Shown here: one piece after another, positions 37,933-47,541 of the stretch
Numbering within the stretch: position 1 is the stretch's first letter
Layout: the number at the start of each line of letters is the position of its first letter
Source: Shewanella canadensis
Lineage (GTDB): Bacteria > Pseudomonadota > Gammaproteobacteria > Enterobacterales > Shewanellaceae
Reading direction: 5' to 3'
DNA length: 64,000 nucleotides
Assembly (NCBI RefSeq): GCF_003966225.1
Contig: NZ_RXNU01000002.1
Coordinates: forward strand, 1 to 64,000
The notes under the pieces: model-generated
Told to the model about the DNA's origin: nothing
The model's database searches: none
Seen by the model: only the letters and a program-made list of their open reading frames with translations
Program-made: the position numbers and the translations under genes

Positions 37933-39129
37933 ATGTCAGACACTCCCGTTAGCCCATCTAGTTTCTACACTCTCTCACCGAGCGATCTCACACGACTCGC
38001 ACTGCAGATAAAACAGTGGGGCCAGGAGCTGGGCTTTGCCCAAATAGGGATATGCGACACCGACCTAACAGCGCAAGAGCCTCAACTGCAGCAGTGGTTA
38101 GACAATGGCTACCATGGCGGGATGGGCTATATGGAAAGCCATGGCATGATGCGGGCTCGCCCCCATGAATTACATCCGGGAACAACACGAGTGATCTCTG
38201 CCCGTATGGATTATCTGCCTCCGGAAGCGGGATTTGCCACTAACCTGAGCGATCCAAACTTAGCCTATATTTCACGTTATGCCGGCGGCCGCGATTATCA
38301 CAAGATGATCCGCAACAGGCTTAAGAAGCTGGGACAGATGATAGAAGCTGAGTTGGTCAACCTGGGAGGCAGCAAGCCCGGTTTCAGACCATTTGTCGAC
38401 TCGGCTCCGATCTTAGAGCGGCCATTAGCCGACAAAGCGGGTCTGGGATGGACCGGAAAGCACAGCTTATTACTCAATCAAGATGCCGGCAGCTGGTTCT
38501 TCTTAGGCGAGCTCTTCATCGACTTGGCACTGCCTGTCGACATTCCAGTGGTAGAGGGGTGTAATACCTGTGTTGCCTGCATCAAGTCATGCCCGACTAA
38601 TGCCATAGGAGAACCCTACATTGTCGATGGCAGACGCTGCATCTCCTACCTGACTATTGAGCTACAAGGCGCAATTCCTGAGGAGTTCCGGCCTCTTATC
38701 GGTAATCGAATCTACGGCTGTGATGACTGCCAGCTCGTGTGTCCGGTAAACAGCAAGGCACCACTGACTAATGAGCATGATTTCCATACCCGGGATCCAC
38801 TGAAACACCCCCAACTGCTCACCCTGTTCGGTTGGAGCGAAGCCGAGTTTCTCAAGATCACCGAGGGGAGCCCGATACGCCGTATAGGTCATAAGCGTTG
38901 GCTGAGAAACATAGCGGTAGCCCTGGGAAATGCGCCAGCATCAGAGAAGATCTTAGAAGGACTTAAGCAGAAAAAAATATCTGAAGAGGTCGATGAGATG
39001 GTTATCGAACATATTGACTGGGCACTCGCTCAACAACAAGAAAAGCAGGATCAAGAGCAAGCCAGCCCCAACAGAAAAACACAGCGAGTGATCCGCAGCG
39101 TCGAAAAAGGCCTGCCGAGGGATGCATAA
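37933..39129 (+). CDS. queG: epoxyqueuosine reductase QueG
   Basis: A 398-aa cobalamin-dependent Fe-S enzyme that completes queuosine in tRNA. DUF1730 N-terminal domain (30-220), then two 4Fe-4S motifs CNTCVACIKSCPT and CDDCQLVCPV at about 205-260, and a HEAT-like C-terminus. Length is usual for the family plus a short Gln-rich tail. Monocistronic here. Confidence 0.95.
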   Translation: MSDTPVSPSSFYTLSPSDLTRLALQIKQWGQELGFAQIGICDTDLTAQEPQLQQWLDNGYHGGMGYMESHGMMRARPHELHPGTTRVISARMDYLPPEAGFATNLSDPNLAYISRYAGGRDYHKMIRNRLKKLGQMIEAELVNLGGSKPGFRPFVDSAPILERPLADKAGLGWTGKHSLLLNQDAGSWFFLGELFIDLALPVDIPVVEGCNTCVACIKSCPTNAIGEPYIVDGRRCISYLTIELQGAIPEEFRPLIGNRIYGCDDCQLVCPVNSKAPLTNEHDFHTRDPLKHPQLLTLFGWSEAEFLKITEGSPIRRIGHKRWLRNIAVALGNAPASEKILEGLKQKKISEEVDEMVIEHIDWALAQQQEKQDQEQASPNRKTQRVIRSVEKGLPRDA

Positions 39130-39188
39130 ATAAAGGTCCGAGTTGCCATGAGCTAGGTTCCAGAGCCTAGCAACTAAAACCTCGTTTT

Positions 39189-39401
39189 TTAATCTTCAGG
39201 TTCTAAAGTAAAACCTATCTTCAGCGTCACCTGCCAATGGGCGATTAACCCAGCCTCAAGATGTCCGCGAGTCTCGACGACTTCGAACCACCTAAGGTGC
39301 TGCAATGTCTGACCCGCAGTCTTGACGGCATTCTTTATCGCCTCATCGGAACTGATGGGTGAGGTTCCAACTATCTCAATGATCTTATAAGTATGGCTCA
39401 T
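39189..39401 (-). CDS. dodecin family flavin-binding protein
   Basis: A 70-aa small protein with the dodecin pattern: [21 protein letters not shown], then [14 protein letters not shown] with the Trp that stacks flavin, and a final beta-strand ([11 protein letters not shown]). Dodecins form 12-mers that store or buffer flavins. Cytoplasmic; no operon partner. Confidence 0.9.
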   Translation of the reverse strand: MSHTYKIIEIVGTSPISSDEAIKNAVKTAGQTLQHLRWFEVVETRGHLEAGLIAHWQVTLKIGFTLEPED

Positions 39402-39525
39402 ATTGAATCCGGGTATTAGAGAGTATATTCAGTAAATTAAGTATAGAAGGGATATCTCAACCTGCTCACCAAAAAGACTAAATTTGCCACCGATTTGAGT
39501 TTATTTCCCGAGGGAAGGTACTGAG

Positions 39526-39596
39526 TTCCTAGATCCTAGATTCGAGGTTCGAGTTCCTAGGTTCAAAACAACTTCGCGGCTAAAGCCGCTCCTACA
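39526..39596. repeat. 7-bp repeats and second copy of the REP-like palindrome
   Basis: TTCCTAGATCCTAG, ATTCGAGGTTCGAG and TTCCTAGGTTC in series, then at 39573-39596 the exact reverse complement of the 24-bp palindrome at 27988-28011. The rest of 39402-40024 is A/T-rich, with no gene I can support. Confidence 0.85.
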
Positions 39597-40024
39597 AGAT
39601 CTGCTTCATCCATGAAACGATAGACCAGCCCCTCCTCTTCATCATGCTCAACATATGTATGACTAGCAGATAAAAGATATTTACTTGAGTTTGGGGCTAA
39701 ACACCAGTTAAAACTTAAATCTAATGTTTTATAAGGTAAAACACCTCCCAACAATATAAACGACTAAACCTTGTTATTAATATTGCAATTCACCTCATTG
39801 ATTTGATATAGATTATACACATCAATATATTTACCGACCTCTGACTAAAAACATAAAACCACATCCATAATGTAGTTAGCCAGCTATTATCAAATTATCA
39901 TCTACACTACTAAATATTATTTCAGTCACATCTAAAGTTAGATGAGCAACTCAATAAAATACGAGTTAGCCCCTGTTACATTAGGTCAACTACAGCAGAT
40001 AATTTATTCCCCCCTCATTAATAA

Positions 40025-40054
40025 AAAAGCATCTCCATATCATGAGATGCTTTT
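40025..40054 (-). terminator. terminator of the lipoprotein hydrolase gene
   Basis: AAAAGCATCTC / GAGATGCTTTT stem with an 8-nt loop and, on the minus strand, a following T run (A run at 40023-40028). It lies 30 nt past the stop at 40085. Confidence 0.85.
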
Positions 40055-40084
40055 CACTTTTACACTAAAAGATCAACAAGAGAG

Positions 40085-41641
40085 TCAGGACTTCCTGTTG
40101 CCCAGCCACTTCCAACCCTCAGAGGTTTTACGAACCTTACTCCCCTCTTTAAATGGTACTGATATAGTCCCCAAGTTCACCATGCCTTCGATGAAGTATT
40201 CATCTGCAACATTCGGATCTTTCTCAAACTTAACTAAAGAGACTTCATACTCTTTAACTTTAGCCATCTGACTATATAGAATCGCTAAAAATGCAGATTT
40301 ATCGTAGCCATTTTCAACAAAATCGTCTGCGTAAAAGGCGGCAATGTTAGCCTTACTTTGACTCAGCAGAACTCGCTTAAACTTATCGAAGAAAGCGGTT
40401 ACCTCCTCTGGTGGCACTACCAGCGGTGCCTTGTAGGATGACACTTTTTCTGCACCGGATATCCTGTCTCCGGCAAGAAATTTAATCACGTCTTGATGAA
40501 ATTGCTCAGGAATATCGGTATGGATAAAGTGCCCGACATTAGGGTAAATGACCACAGTTGGCTCATTGCCTTTACTCGATAACTTATCATACACAGGCTT
40601 AATCACATCCCAACGTAAGCTCTGCTGACCACTAAAAATGGTCGTTGGAATAAAGGGCTCTTTCTCTCCATAGGTGATAAGCATTGGCGCCGTTATCTGA
40701 TCAATCCTCTTCACCAGGCTCCGTGGATCTTCTACCCGTACTTCGACTCCCATCGAATAGATATCTCGGATATAGGTCTGTGCATAGACATCATACTCCT
40801 TACTAGAGTTATCGATCATATACTGACGGGCGTGAGTCACATAATCCGTCATGGGGGTTTTATTGATGAAGTAGCCGGAAGGAGAGTCCATGATAACCCC
40901 AGTCTTAGGGTTCTTGGCCTTAAAGTAGTTAAACAGTGCGATATCTTCTGCCGTTTTCGCTTTCTCTTTCTTCAGTGTGCTGCCCCAGATCCCTTCCCAA
41001 CTCTCATAAGAATCTTTCTGCTCATCGCCAAAAAATGGCAAACCAGCGACACTCGTTGGGAACTCTTCCATGCCTCCCGATGCTTCAAGCACTATTTTAT
41101 TAACTTGCTGAGGATATTCTAACGCATAACCCATCACCCACTGCCCCCCCATGGAGTGGCCAAGGAAACTGGCTTTATCTATGTTCAATTTATTCGCCAG
41201 CAGATCATGAATGGCGCTTCTGGTATCGTCGAGCGAACGTGTCACCGGGTTATTCAGGTTTCCTAGAATCGACTTACCATAATTGGGAAGGTCGGGCACT
41301 ATGACTCGGTAGCCCTGAGTCAGTAACGCTTTCATCAGGTCGCCAAAATATCCACCATACACGCCTTTACCATGGATAAGTACGACGGTCTCAGGTGTGC
41401 TCTTGTCGCCGGCATACTCATCCATATATGCCACTTGCCATTCGACTCCCTTTCCATCTTTTACCTGCGCATACTGCACAGGAAAAGGATAGGCGACACA
41501 GTCTTGCCAATAGCTTCCCTGGCATTGTTCTGTCACGGTTAATGCTTGCATATTATTCACTGGATACTGAGTCGTTGCACACCCTGCAACAATACCGATA
41601 AGTGATAATGAGAGTAGGTGAAACTTGATACTTCTATTCAT
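40085..41641 (-). CDS. alpha/beta-hydrolase lipoprotein with C-terminal NTF2-like domain
   Basis: A 518-aa lipoprotein (lipobox GIVAGC near residue 21). Alpha/beta-hydrolase core: oxyanion region VLIHGKG near 90, nucleophile elbow GHSMGGQ near 162, Asp/His region GEKEPFIP and NVGHFIHTD near 380. The last about 110 residues (VPPEEVTAFFDKFKRVLLSQSKANIAAFYADDF...) look like a SnoaL/DUF4440 fold fused to it. Acts at the periplasmic face or surface. Cotranscribed with the next hydrolase (17 bp gap). By context it could act on 3-hydroxybutyrate oligomers; that is inference. Confidence 0.8.
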   Translation of the reverse strand: MNRSIKFHLLSLSLIGIVAGCATTQYPVNNMQALTVTEQCQGSYWQDCVAYPFPVQYAQVKDGKGVEWQVAYMDEYAGDKSTPETVVLIHGKGVYGGYFGDLMKALLTQGYRVIVPDLPNYGKSILGNLNNPVTRSLDDTRSAIHDLLANKLNIDKASFLGHSMGGQWVMGYALEYPQQVNKIVLEASGGMEEFPTSVAGLPFFGDEQKDSYESWEGIWGSTLKKEKAKTAEDIALFNYFKAKNPKTGVIMDSPSGYFINKTPMTDYVTHARQYMIDNSSKEYDVYAQTYIRDIYSMGVEVRVEDPRSLVKRIDQITAPMLITYGEKEPFIPTTIFSGQQSLRWDVIKPVYDKLSSKGNEPTVVIYPNVGHFIHTDIPEQFHQDVIKFLAGDRISGAEKVSSYKAPLVVPPEEVTAFFDKFKRVLLSQSKANIAAFYADDFVENGYDKSAFLAILYSQMAKVKEYEVSLVKFEKDPNVADEYFIEGMVNLGTISVPFKEGSKVRKTSEGWKWLGNRKS

Positions 41642-41658
41642 TTTATTGGTCCTAGTTA

Positions 41659-42543
41659 TTATTTAATAAAAGTCAGAACTTGATGACTGATATCTTCAAT
41701 TTGATCGATAAACAGTGAATGGCCACTGCTGGGGTAGGTTTTCAATGACACCAGCTCACCGCACTCTTTCAGCTCCCGATAGGTATTTAGAGCCGTGTCT
41801 ACGGGAATAACCAGATCTTCATCACCATGTAAGATTAAGGTAGGTGTTTTAAATTGATGAATCAGGCTGTTTCCCTGGGAAACCCCATTAAAGTCATCAC
41901 TTAAGTTAAAGACGGACAAGGAAAAATAGATATCTGCTAAATTCACTTGAGTCAGCACATCATCAAGCAGTAATTCATAAGTTTCTGCTGCCGGCTTCTT
42001 ATGGTTGTAGACCACCATGTCCCACAGACCGCGTACGAAAGCCTTATCTTTATTTTCGAAGGCGGTAAATACCGGAGCAAACATAGGGTCGTTCAGTATG
42101 GCTTGTTTACTCTTTAGGTAGTCCCCCTGCCCTCCATTAGACTTAATCGGGTAACCGCTAACTCCTATGCTGCTCATCAGTACAAGCTGGCTTACTTTTT
42201 CTCTATGATCGATACAGTGCTGCATCGCAACACCACCACCGGTAGACCAACCTGCTATGGCATAGTGCTCAACATTGAGTTGATTCAAAAGGTCTGCAAT
42301 ATCATCAGAGAGTTCATTCAAACTGGAGATAGGCTGTTTATAACTCGACAATCCAAATCCACGCATGTCAGGAGCGATGACTCTTACTCCAGAAGAGATG
42401 GATTTGATAAACTCCTCAAGGTGAAAAGATGAGGTCATATTGCCATGCAGTAAGACCAAGACAGGTCCCTTGCCGCACTCACGATAATATATCTGTTCAC
42501 CATTGGCTAAGATCACTTTTTCAGTTTTTATCTGTTGGCACAT
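41659..42543 (-). CDS. alpha/beta hydrolase
   Basis: A 294-aa cytoplasmic hydrolase. The start ATG 42543 has GGAG repeated upstream. Motifs: VLLHGNMTSSFH (oxyanion), GWSTGGGVA (nucleophile Ser, GxSxG near 112), LHGDEDLVIP (acid Asp) and SSGHSLF (His). No signal peptide. It lies between a lipoprotein hydrolase and, divergently, a PhaZ7-like depolymerase, so an intracellular 3-hydroxybutyrate oligomer or ester hydrolase role is plausible but unproven. Confidence 0.82.
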   Translation of the reverse strand: MCQQIKTEKVILANGEQIYYRECGKGPVLVLLHGNMTSSFHLEEFIKSISSGVRVIAPDMRGFGLSSYKQPISSLNELSDDIADLLNQLNVEHYAIAGWSTGGGVAMQHCIDHREKVSQLVLMSSIGVSGYPIKSNGGQGDYLKSKQAILNDPMFAPVFTAFENKDKAFVRGLWDMVVYNHKKPAAETYELLLDDVLTQVNLADIYFSLSVFNLSDDFNGVSQGNSLIHQFKTPTLILHGDEDLVIPVDTALNTYRELKECGELVSLKTYPSSGHSLFIDQIEDISHQVLTFIK

Positions 42544-42719
42544 GGCTCCACTCCTAATATGATTCACTGAAATATGGTCCAATAATAACGTTATTCAAGG
42601 CATCTGGTTACCCTATTAACATCCCGTTAATGAAAAAAACAATCCCAAAAATGTTACGCAAAAGAGGCCTGTAAATGGTTAATATAATCGTAACTTTATT
42701 GATGATGAGGATGTTAGAA

Positions 42720-43826
42720 ATGATTGATGGTTTAAAAATGCATTTATGGATATTACCTGCCCTATTAATATCTTCTTCGGCTCATTCGGTAGAGTGCAAT
42801 AATCATAATGGATTTATTTGCTCTGATTCTAATTATCAATTTTCAGATAACTTCATAAACCAAGACAAGTATCCTAGCGGTGGATTTGGAGGGGGAAGCT
42901 GCCAGGCAAACAAAACACCGGTTATCTTTATTCATGGTAATGGAGACAATGCCATCGGCTGGGCACTCCCACCGAGTGCCACCCCAGAAAGCTACCCGCA
43001 AGCTCCCTTTTCTGTCTATGAGTCCTTCAAACAGGCTGGCTACAATGACTGTGAGTTATTCGGGGTAACTTATCTCTCTACTAAGCAACGACAATCCCCG
43101 CAGCTTAATTACCATGATGCGAGCAAACAGGAAACTATTCATCAATTTATCGATGATGTACTGGCGTATACCGGCCAGTCAAAGGTCAACATAGTGGCTC
43201 ATTCTCTCGGTGTATCAATGGCACTTTCCAGCCTATACAAGCATCAAACCTGGAATAAAGTCGAACGCTTTATCAATATCGCCGGTGCCATTCGTGGGCT
43301 GCAATCATGTTTATATACCGGATACGCCAATACATTAGCACCAACCTGTGGCAGTCAGAACCTTTATGACGCTAACACCTTTGGGCTATATCCCGATAAT
43401 GGCAGCTTCTCACCACTGTGGGGACAAAATGCCTGGACTGGCAATTATTACTCTCGCAGTATGCGCAACCTACCTTCGAAGCACCCGGAAAATCGATTCT
43501 ACAGTTTGACGGCTGGCTTACATGATCAGATCCACTGCACGACAACCTCCGGCCGAAGTACATGTTCAAAAGGAGCGCTATTCACACCAGAAACAAATGT
43601 CATTTCCCAACTACAGCTGGGAGCTGGCACAACTGCAAGTGCACTCGACTTCAACTTCAGTGATTTGAGCCCCTATAACCTATCCGGTGGAGATCTGGAT
43701 GGTGTCGGACACTTCAACAGCAAAATTAATAGTGGTGCCATCTTAGTGAAGATGCTGACAAGCGACTGTAAGGGTACAGCTTGTGCGGTCGACTACGTAA
43801 GTGGCCCGGTAATCGATGCGTTTTAA
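42720..43826 (+). CDS. secreted PhaZ7-like poly(3-hydroxybutyrate) depolymerase
   Basis: A 368-aa exported alpha/beta hydrolase. The start ATG 42720 (GAGG 9 nt upstream) leads into a signal peptide ending SSSAHS. From memory of the Paucimonas lemoignei PhaZ7 sequence, similarity runs over the whole mature protein: GGFGGGSC, TPVIFIHGNGDNAI, GYNDCE.FGVTYLS, NIVAHSLGVSM (PhaZ7 has AHSMG), INIAGAIRGL.SC, TGYAN..APTCGSQN and GVGHF. The likely triad is Ser162 in AHSLG, Asp in LHDQIHC and His in GVGHF. PhaZ7 hydrolyses native amorphous PHB outside the cell. Seven or more Cys suggest disulphides. A general lipase is the alternative. Confidence 0.82.
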   Translation: MIDGLKMHLWILPALLISSSAHSVECNNHNGFICSDSNYQFSDNFINQDKYPSGGFGGGSCQANKTPVIFIHGNGDNAIGWALPPSATPESYPQAPFSVYESFKQAGYNDCELFGVTYLSTKQRQSPQLNYHDASKQETIHQFIDDVLAYTGQSKVNIVAHSLGVSMALSSLYKHQTWNKVERFINIAGAIRGLQSCLYTGYANTLAPTCGSQNLYDANTFGLYPDNGSFSPLWGQNAWTGNYYSRSMRNLPSKHPENRFYSLTAGLHDQIHCTTTSGRSTCSKGALFTPETNVISQLQLGAGTTASALDFNFSDLSPYNLSGGDLDGVGHFNSKINSGAILVKMLTSDCKGTACAVDYVSGPVIDAF

Positions 43827-43894
43827 TTACACCTGAATTAAATACCAAAATAGAAATACCAAGAATATAAATAAAACAAAATAGAGGGAAATAG

Positions 43895-45229
43895 ATGATG
43901 AACAACAATAAATCCGGAACCAAGCTGACAGCCTTAGCCTTTGCTTGTTCTCTGGGAATGATGTCTCCAGCTTTACATGCAGTAACGGTTGAATTTGATA
44001 ATGTCGGAACTGTAGAGTTTAAGGCTGATGCTTTTGTAAAAGCCTATAACGTCGATAACGGCGAAGGAAACTTCAATACTGGTGACGACGTTAAGGGCGC
44101 TCAATCTCAAGCCAGATTAACACTGAATTTGACGAACGAGAATGGATGGTCCATCAACACCCGCATGTTAGGTTTCTATGACTGGGCTGGAGATCGTCGT
44201 CACAGCGGTGGTTCGGGTAGCGACTACACAAGCGATAAGAATATCGACTCTCTGTCCTTAGATTTGGCTTACCTTCAATACAAAGGAGATGATGGTTGGT
44301 TATTCCGTGTGGGTCGCCAGGAAGCCAGTTGGGCTTATGGTTTTAACATCCAAGATGACCGCCGGGATCGTATCCTTGCTATGAAAACTATCATGACAGA
44401 TGGTGGCTACCTTGGGTTAATCGGACTATACGATCTCAGATTTTCTGAAGATTTTTCACAGAACAGTGTCGCTCCGTTATCGACGGGCGATCTGAACATG
44501 TACACCATTGCCGCCATAGGTAACCAAAGTGGTCTCGACTGGGGCGTACTTTGGGCCTATTTCGATGGTGAATCGGCTCCGGATTTTCCTAATGAATTTC
44601 CTAATCCATACTTTATCGACAATTTCCATAACATCTCTCCTTACCTGGGAAAGACGATAGGCGATTTTTCATTCAAAACAGCGGCTAACTTCAACCTGTC
44701 TGACGCAAATGCAGAACAGGCGAACTACTTCTGGGGAAACAATAGCTGGGCAGCATTCGTAGAAGCGGGCTATCAGATAACACCAGAATTCCAAATACAA
44801 GCTCAAGTTGCCGGCATCGGTGATGGAGGCCAGGTGGGACGTGGATGGGATAGTTACTCTATGCTTATCAACAACTCTCCTCGCAACGAAATCAACCCTA
44901 CCCGCACAGAGTTCTTCGGTGGTTTAGGTGACTTCAACGGAAATACCGGTAAAGATGGCATTATCTATGGTGTGCGTGCTAACTGGACTCCAATGGATGA
45001 GTTAACGGTGACCTTAGCCGCAGGTCGTATGGAACTAGATCTCTATAACGCCGATCTAAGCACCGTATTGCCCGATTTCTATAGAGATAATACATATGGT
45101 AACTTCTTTGATATCAAGGCCCTCTACGAGTTCAGTAAAGGCACTTCGGTTGAGCTACGCGCAGGGCACGCCGATGAAGATATCGATGATACTGCGGTCA
45201 TGACCACACTCAGAGTCAGCTTCGGTTAG
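43895..45229 (+). CDS. outer-membrane porin-like beta-barrel protein
   Basis: A 444-aa exported protein with a signal peptide (..MMSPALHA). The mature part alternates hydrophobic residues in many beta-strands separated by Asp/Gly/Asn-rich turns, starts with VEFDNVGTVEFKADAFVKAY and has the porin-type FRVGRQEASWAYGF. It ends TTLRVSFG, close to the usual aromatic C-terminus. Sequence resembles DUF1302/OprD-like substrate porins only loosely. It follows the depolymerase by 68 bp in the same direction, so uptake of 3-hydroxybutyrate or oligomers is a reasonable inference. Confidence 0.72.
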   Translation: MMNNNKSGTKLTALAFACSLGMMSPALHAVTVEFDNVGTVEFKADAFVKAYNVDNGEGNFNTGDDVKGAQSQARLTLNLTNENGWSINTRMLGFYDWAGDRRHSGGSGSDYTSDKNIDSLSLDLAYLQYKGDDGWLFRVGRQEASWAYGFNIQDDRRDRILAMKTIMTDGGYLGLIGLYDLRFSEDFSQNSVAPLSTGDLNMYTIAAIGNQSGLDWGVLWAYFDGESAPDFPNEFPNPYFIDNFHNISPYLGKTIGDFSFKTAANFNLSDANAEQANYFWGNNSWAAFVEAGYQITPEFQIQAQVAGIGDGGQVGRGWDSYSMLINNSPRNEINPTRTEFFGGLGDFNGNTGKDGIIYGVRANWTPMDELTVTLAAGRMELDLYNADLSTVLPDFYRDNTYGNFFDIKALYEFSKGTSVELRAGHADEDIDDTAVMTTLRVSFG

Positions 45230-45246
45230 TAGCAAACGGTAAAAAC

Positions 45247-45278
45247 AGCTGCTTTGGTCCAGGCTAAAGCGGCTTTTT
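45247..45278 (+). terminator. terminator after the porin gene
   Basis: AGCTGCTTT / AAAGCGGCT stem with one G-T pair and a 10-nt loop, then five T, just after the porin stop. The remaining 330 bp to the chemoreceptor hold no gene. Confidence 0.75.
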
Positions 45279-45611
45279 ATATCTTCAGCTACAACTTGTC
45301 CCCATCATAAAGCTAGTAAGGGCAAAATCATGGCCTGCCTCCTAACATTAACCTAACGGTGTCACTTTTTTGTTGGCCGCCATTATTTGTTAATTTCAGA
45401 TGCATAAACTCAGAAAATCTATTCTATATTGCATCACGGGCGATACTTTTCAAAAAACAAATATATTACCTGCATAGATTTTATCTGCATGGAATAAAGT
45501 TATATCTAGCGCCCTATTAAAACAAACCTGAGAAATTATCAATAACACCGGGTGTAGTGCCCTAGCTATAGTCCTTAAATATAACTTCAACTCTATAGGA
45601 TGTAGTAAAAC

Positions 45612-47279
45612 ATGTTTAACTCCAATTTACGTAATAAATTATTACTTCTTGCTTTGCTCCCATTTTTAATTTCAATTTCACTTCTTATTTCTGTTTCCTA
45701 TGTCTTCGAACAGGCCTCGCTCGAAGACGATGTTGTCACTTTTAGGACTCAGTTAATTGATGAAAGAAAAAATCATATTAAAGAAGCAACCGAAATTGCT
45801 GCCGGGATAGTGGCTTATCAATTATCCCTAAAACCTCTAGGTGATGTTAACCAGGCATTACGCAATATTCGTTTTGGCAATGCAGGTTACTTCTACATCT
45901 ATGACTCCAGTGGTAAAAATATTGTCCACGGTTTAAAACCTGAGTATGAAGGGAAAAATAAAATAGGTTTGACAGACTCAAGAGGTACAAAAATTCTTGT
46001 AGGCTTGCTCGATGCAGCTAAAAACGGTGACGGTAATTACTCCTACTTTTATCAAAAGCCAGGCTCTAGCCAGGAAATCGAGAAAATTGGCTTTACTATG
46101 ATGCTTCCTAATACCGACTGGATGATAGGAACAGGTGTTTATATTGATGATATAGATAATGTAGTAGCCAATTATAAAGCCACTTCAACTAATCAGATGA
46201 AAGATAAATCTATTGGGATATTGATAATTGCATTTTTGCTAACCGGCACAACCGCATTATTTGTTATATTTACTGCACAACACATAGTCGTGCCGATTAA
46301 AAATATGGCAGCTAACTTAAACGACATAGCTAAGGGCGAGGGGGACTTGACCCGACGATTGAATATTAAAGGTGAAGATGAAATCGCTCAGCTTGGGCGT
46401 TCATTTAACCTATTTGTTGACAAGTTGCAGCATATTATTGGTGATGTCGCCTCAGCTACAGGAAAAGTGAGACTGGCAGCTAAAAATATCAGCGAGCAGA
46501 CTAAGGTTATGTCGGGTAAGTTGATAAACCATAACAGTGAAACAGACCAGGTAGTAACGGCGATGAGCGAGATGTCGGCTACAGCAAATGAAGTGGCCCA
46601 GAACACCTCCTTAGTGGCCGATGCAACCCTTGCTGCTACCAGTGATGTCACCAAGGCACAAGGGTGTGTTGATAGCTCTTTAACCGAGGTCTCGTCCTTA
46701 ATGATGCAAATTGACAACGCAGCAATCAACGTAAAATCTTTGAGTGAGCAATCACATAAGATCGACTCAGTCCTAACTGTGATTGGCAGTATTGCCGAAC
46801 AAACGAATCTTTTGGCTTTAAATGCGGCTATCGAAGCGGCGCGGGCCGGAGAACAGGGGCGCGGTTTTGCAGTGGTTGCCGATGAGGTGCGTAACTTAGC
46901 CAGTCGCACTCAGGCCAGTACTCTGGAGATCAACGAAATGCTATCTAAGCTACACACCTCAGTCTCCCAAGCGGTTAAGAGCATGGACGATAGTCAGCAA
47001 AGCTGTATCCGCTCGGTGGATTCTTCACGGGCGATATCGGAGAGTCTAGGGGCGGTGACTTCGGCAGTAACTTCGATCAACGACATGAGTACTCAAATTG
47101 CCACTGCTGCGACAGAGCAAAGTTCGGTTACTGAAGAGATAAACCGTAACGTCTTTGCGATAAAAGATATAGTGAGCGATCTACTTCACTCCAGTGAAGA
47201 TGCCGACAAAGTAAGCCAAACAGTATCTCTGGAAGGAGGTAATTTGAGCAAGTTGGTGGGACAATTTAAGATTTCATAA
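45612..47279 (+). CDS. methyl-accepting chemotaxis protein with sCache_2 sensor
   Basis: A 555-aa chemoreceptor: TM1 ([21 protein letters not shown], 10-30), a periplasmic single Cache domain (40-185; [18 protein letters not shown] and [16 protein letters not shown]), TM2 near 205, HAMP, and the MCP signalling domain with [20 protein letters not shown]. sCache_2 receptors often sense short-chain carboxylates. Its position inside the PHB/3-hydroxybutyrate gene set suggests taxis toward such compounds (inference). Confidence 0.88.
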   Translation: MFNSNLRNKLLLLALLPFLISISLLISVSYVFEQASLEDDVVTFRTQLIDERKNHIKEATEIAAGIVAYQLSLKPLGDVNQALRNIRFGNAGYFYIYDSSGKNIVHGLKPEYEGKNKIGLTDSRGTKILVGLLDAAKNGDGNYSYFYQKPGSSQEIEKIGFTMMLPNTDWMIGTGVYIDDIDNVVANYKATSTNQMKDKSIGILIIAFLLTGTTALFVIFTAQHIVVPIKNMAANLNDIAKGEGDLTRRLNIKGEDEIAQLGRSFNLFVDKLQHIIGDVASATGKVRLAAKNISEQTKVMSGKLINHNSETDQVVTAMSEMSATANEVAQNTSLVADATLAATSDVTKAQGCVDSSLTEVSSLMMQIDNAAINVKSLSEQSHKIDSVLTVIGSIAEQTNLLALNAAIEAARAGEQGRGFAVVADEVRNLASRTQASTLEINEMLSKLHTSVSQAVKSMDDSQQSCIRSVDSSRAISESLGAVTSAVTSINDMSTQIATAATEQSSVTEEINRNVFAIKDIVSDLLHSSEDADKVSQTVSLEGGNLSKLVGQFKIS

Positions 47280-47475
47280 ATTAATATAAAGAGAGGCAAC
47301 GAGCTTAAACATTATTACTCCACGTTTAAGCTCATTAGCACTGCATCGAGTGTACAAAACTCTGAATGGAGCATTTTGTTATACCGATTGGTATTACACT
47401 AAATAAAACTCGACATGCAAGAAAAAATACTCCCCTTTTAGCACAAACTTATATTCAAGTTATTTTTTGAACCGA

Positions 47476-47504
47476 AAAAAGCCGTCCAGATAAAATGGAC
47501 GGCA
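47476..47504 (-). terminator. terminator of the SDR-thiolase operon
   Basis: Read on the minus strand, GCCGTCCA / TGGACGGC forms an 8-bp stem with a 7-nt loop, followed by a T run. It lies 40 nt past the thiolase stop. Confidence 0.88.
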
Positions 47505-47541
47505 AAGGGGGCACTCTTTTACAGGTTTATGATGAAAGGAA

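Noticed and set aside
39563..40271. Two short frames (63 and 109 codons) around 39.6-40.3 kb
   Set aside because: One overlaps the REP-like palindrome and the other runs through the terminator and into the opposite-strand hydrolase gene; neither has a ribosome site.
46388..46909. 173-codon frame antisense to the Cache chemoreceptor
   Set aside because: It mirrors the highly conserved MCP signalling domain and has no ribosome site; a codon-bias shadow.
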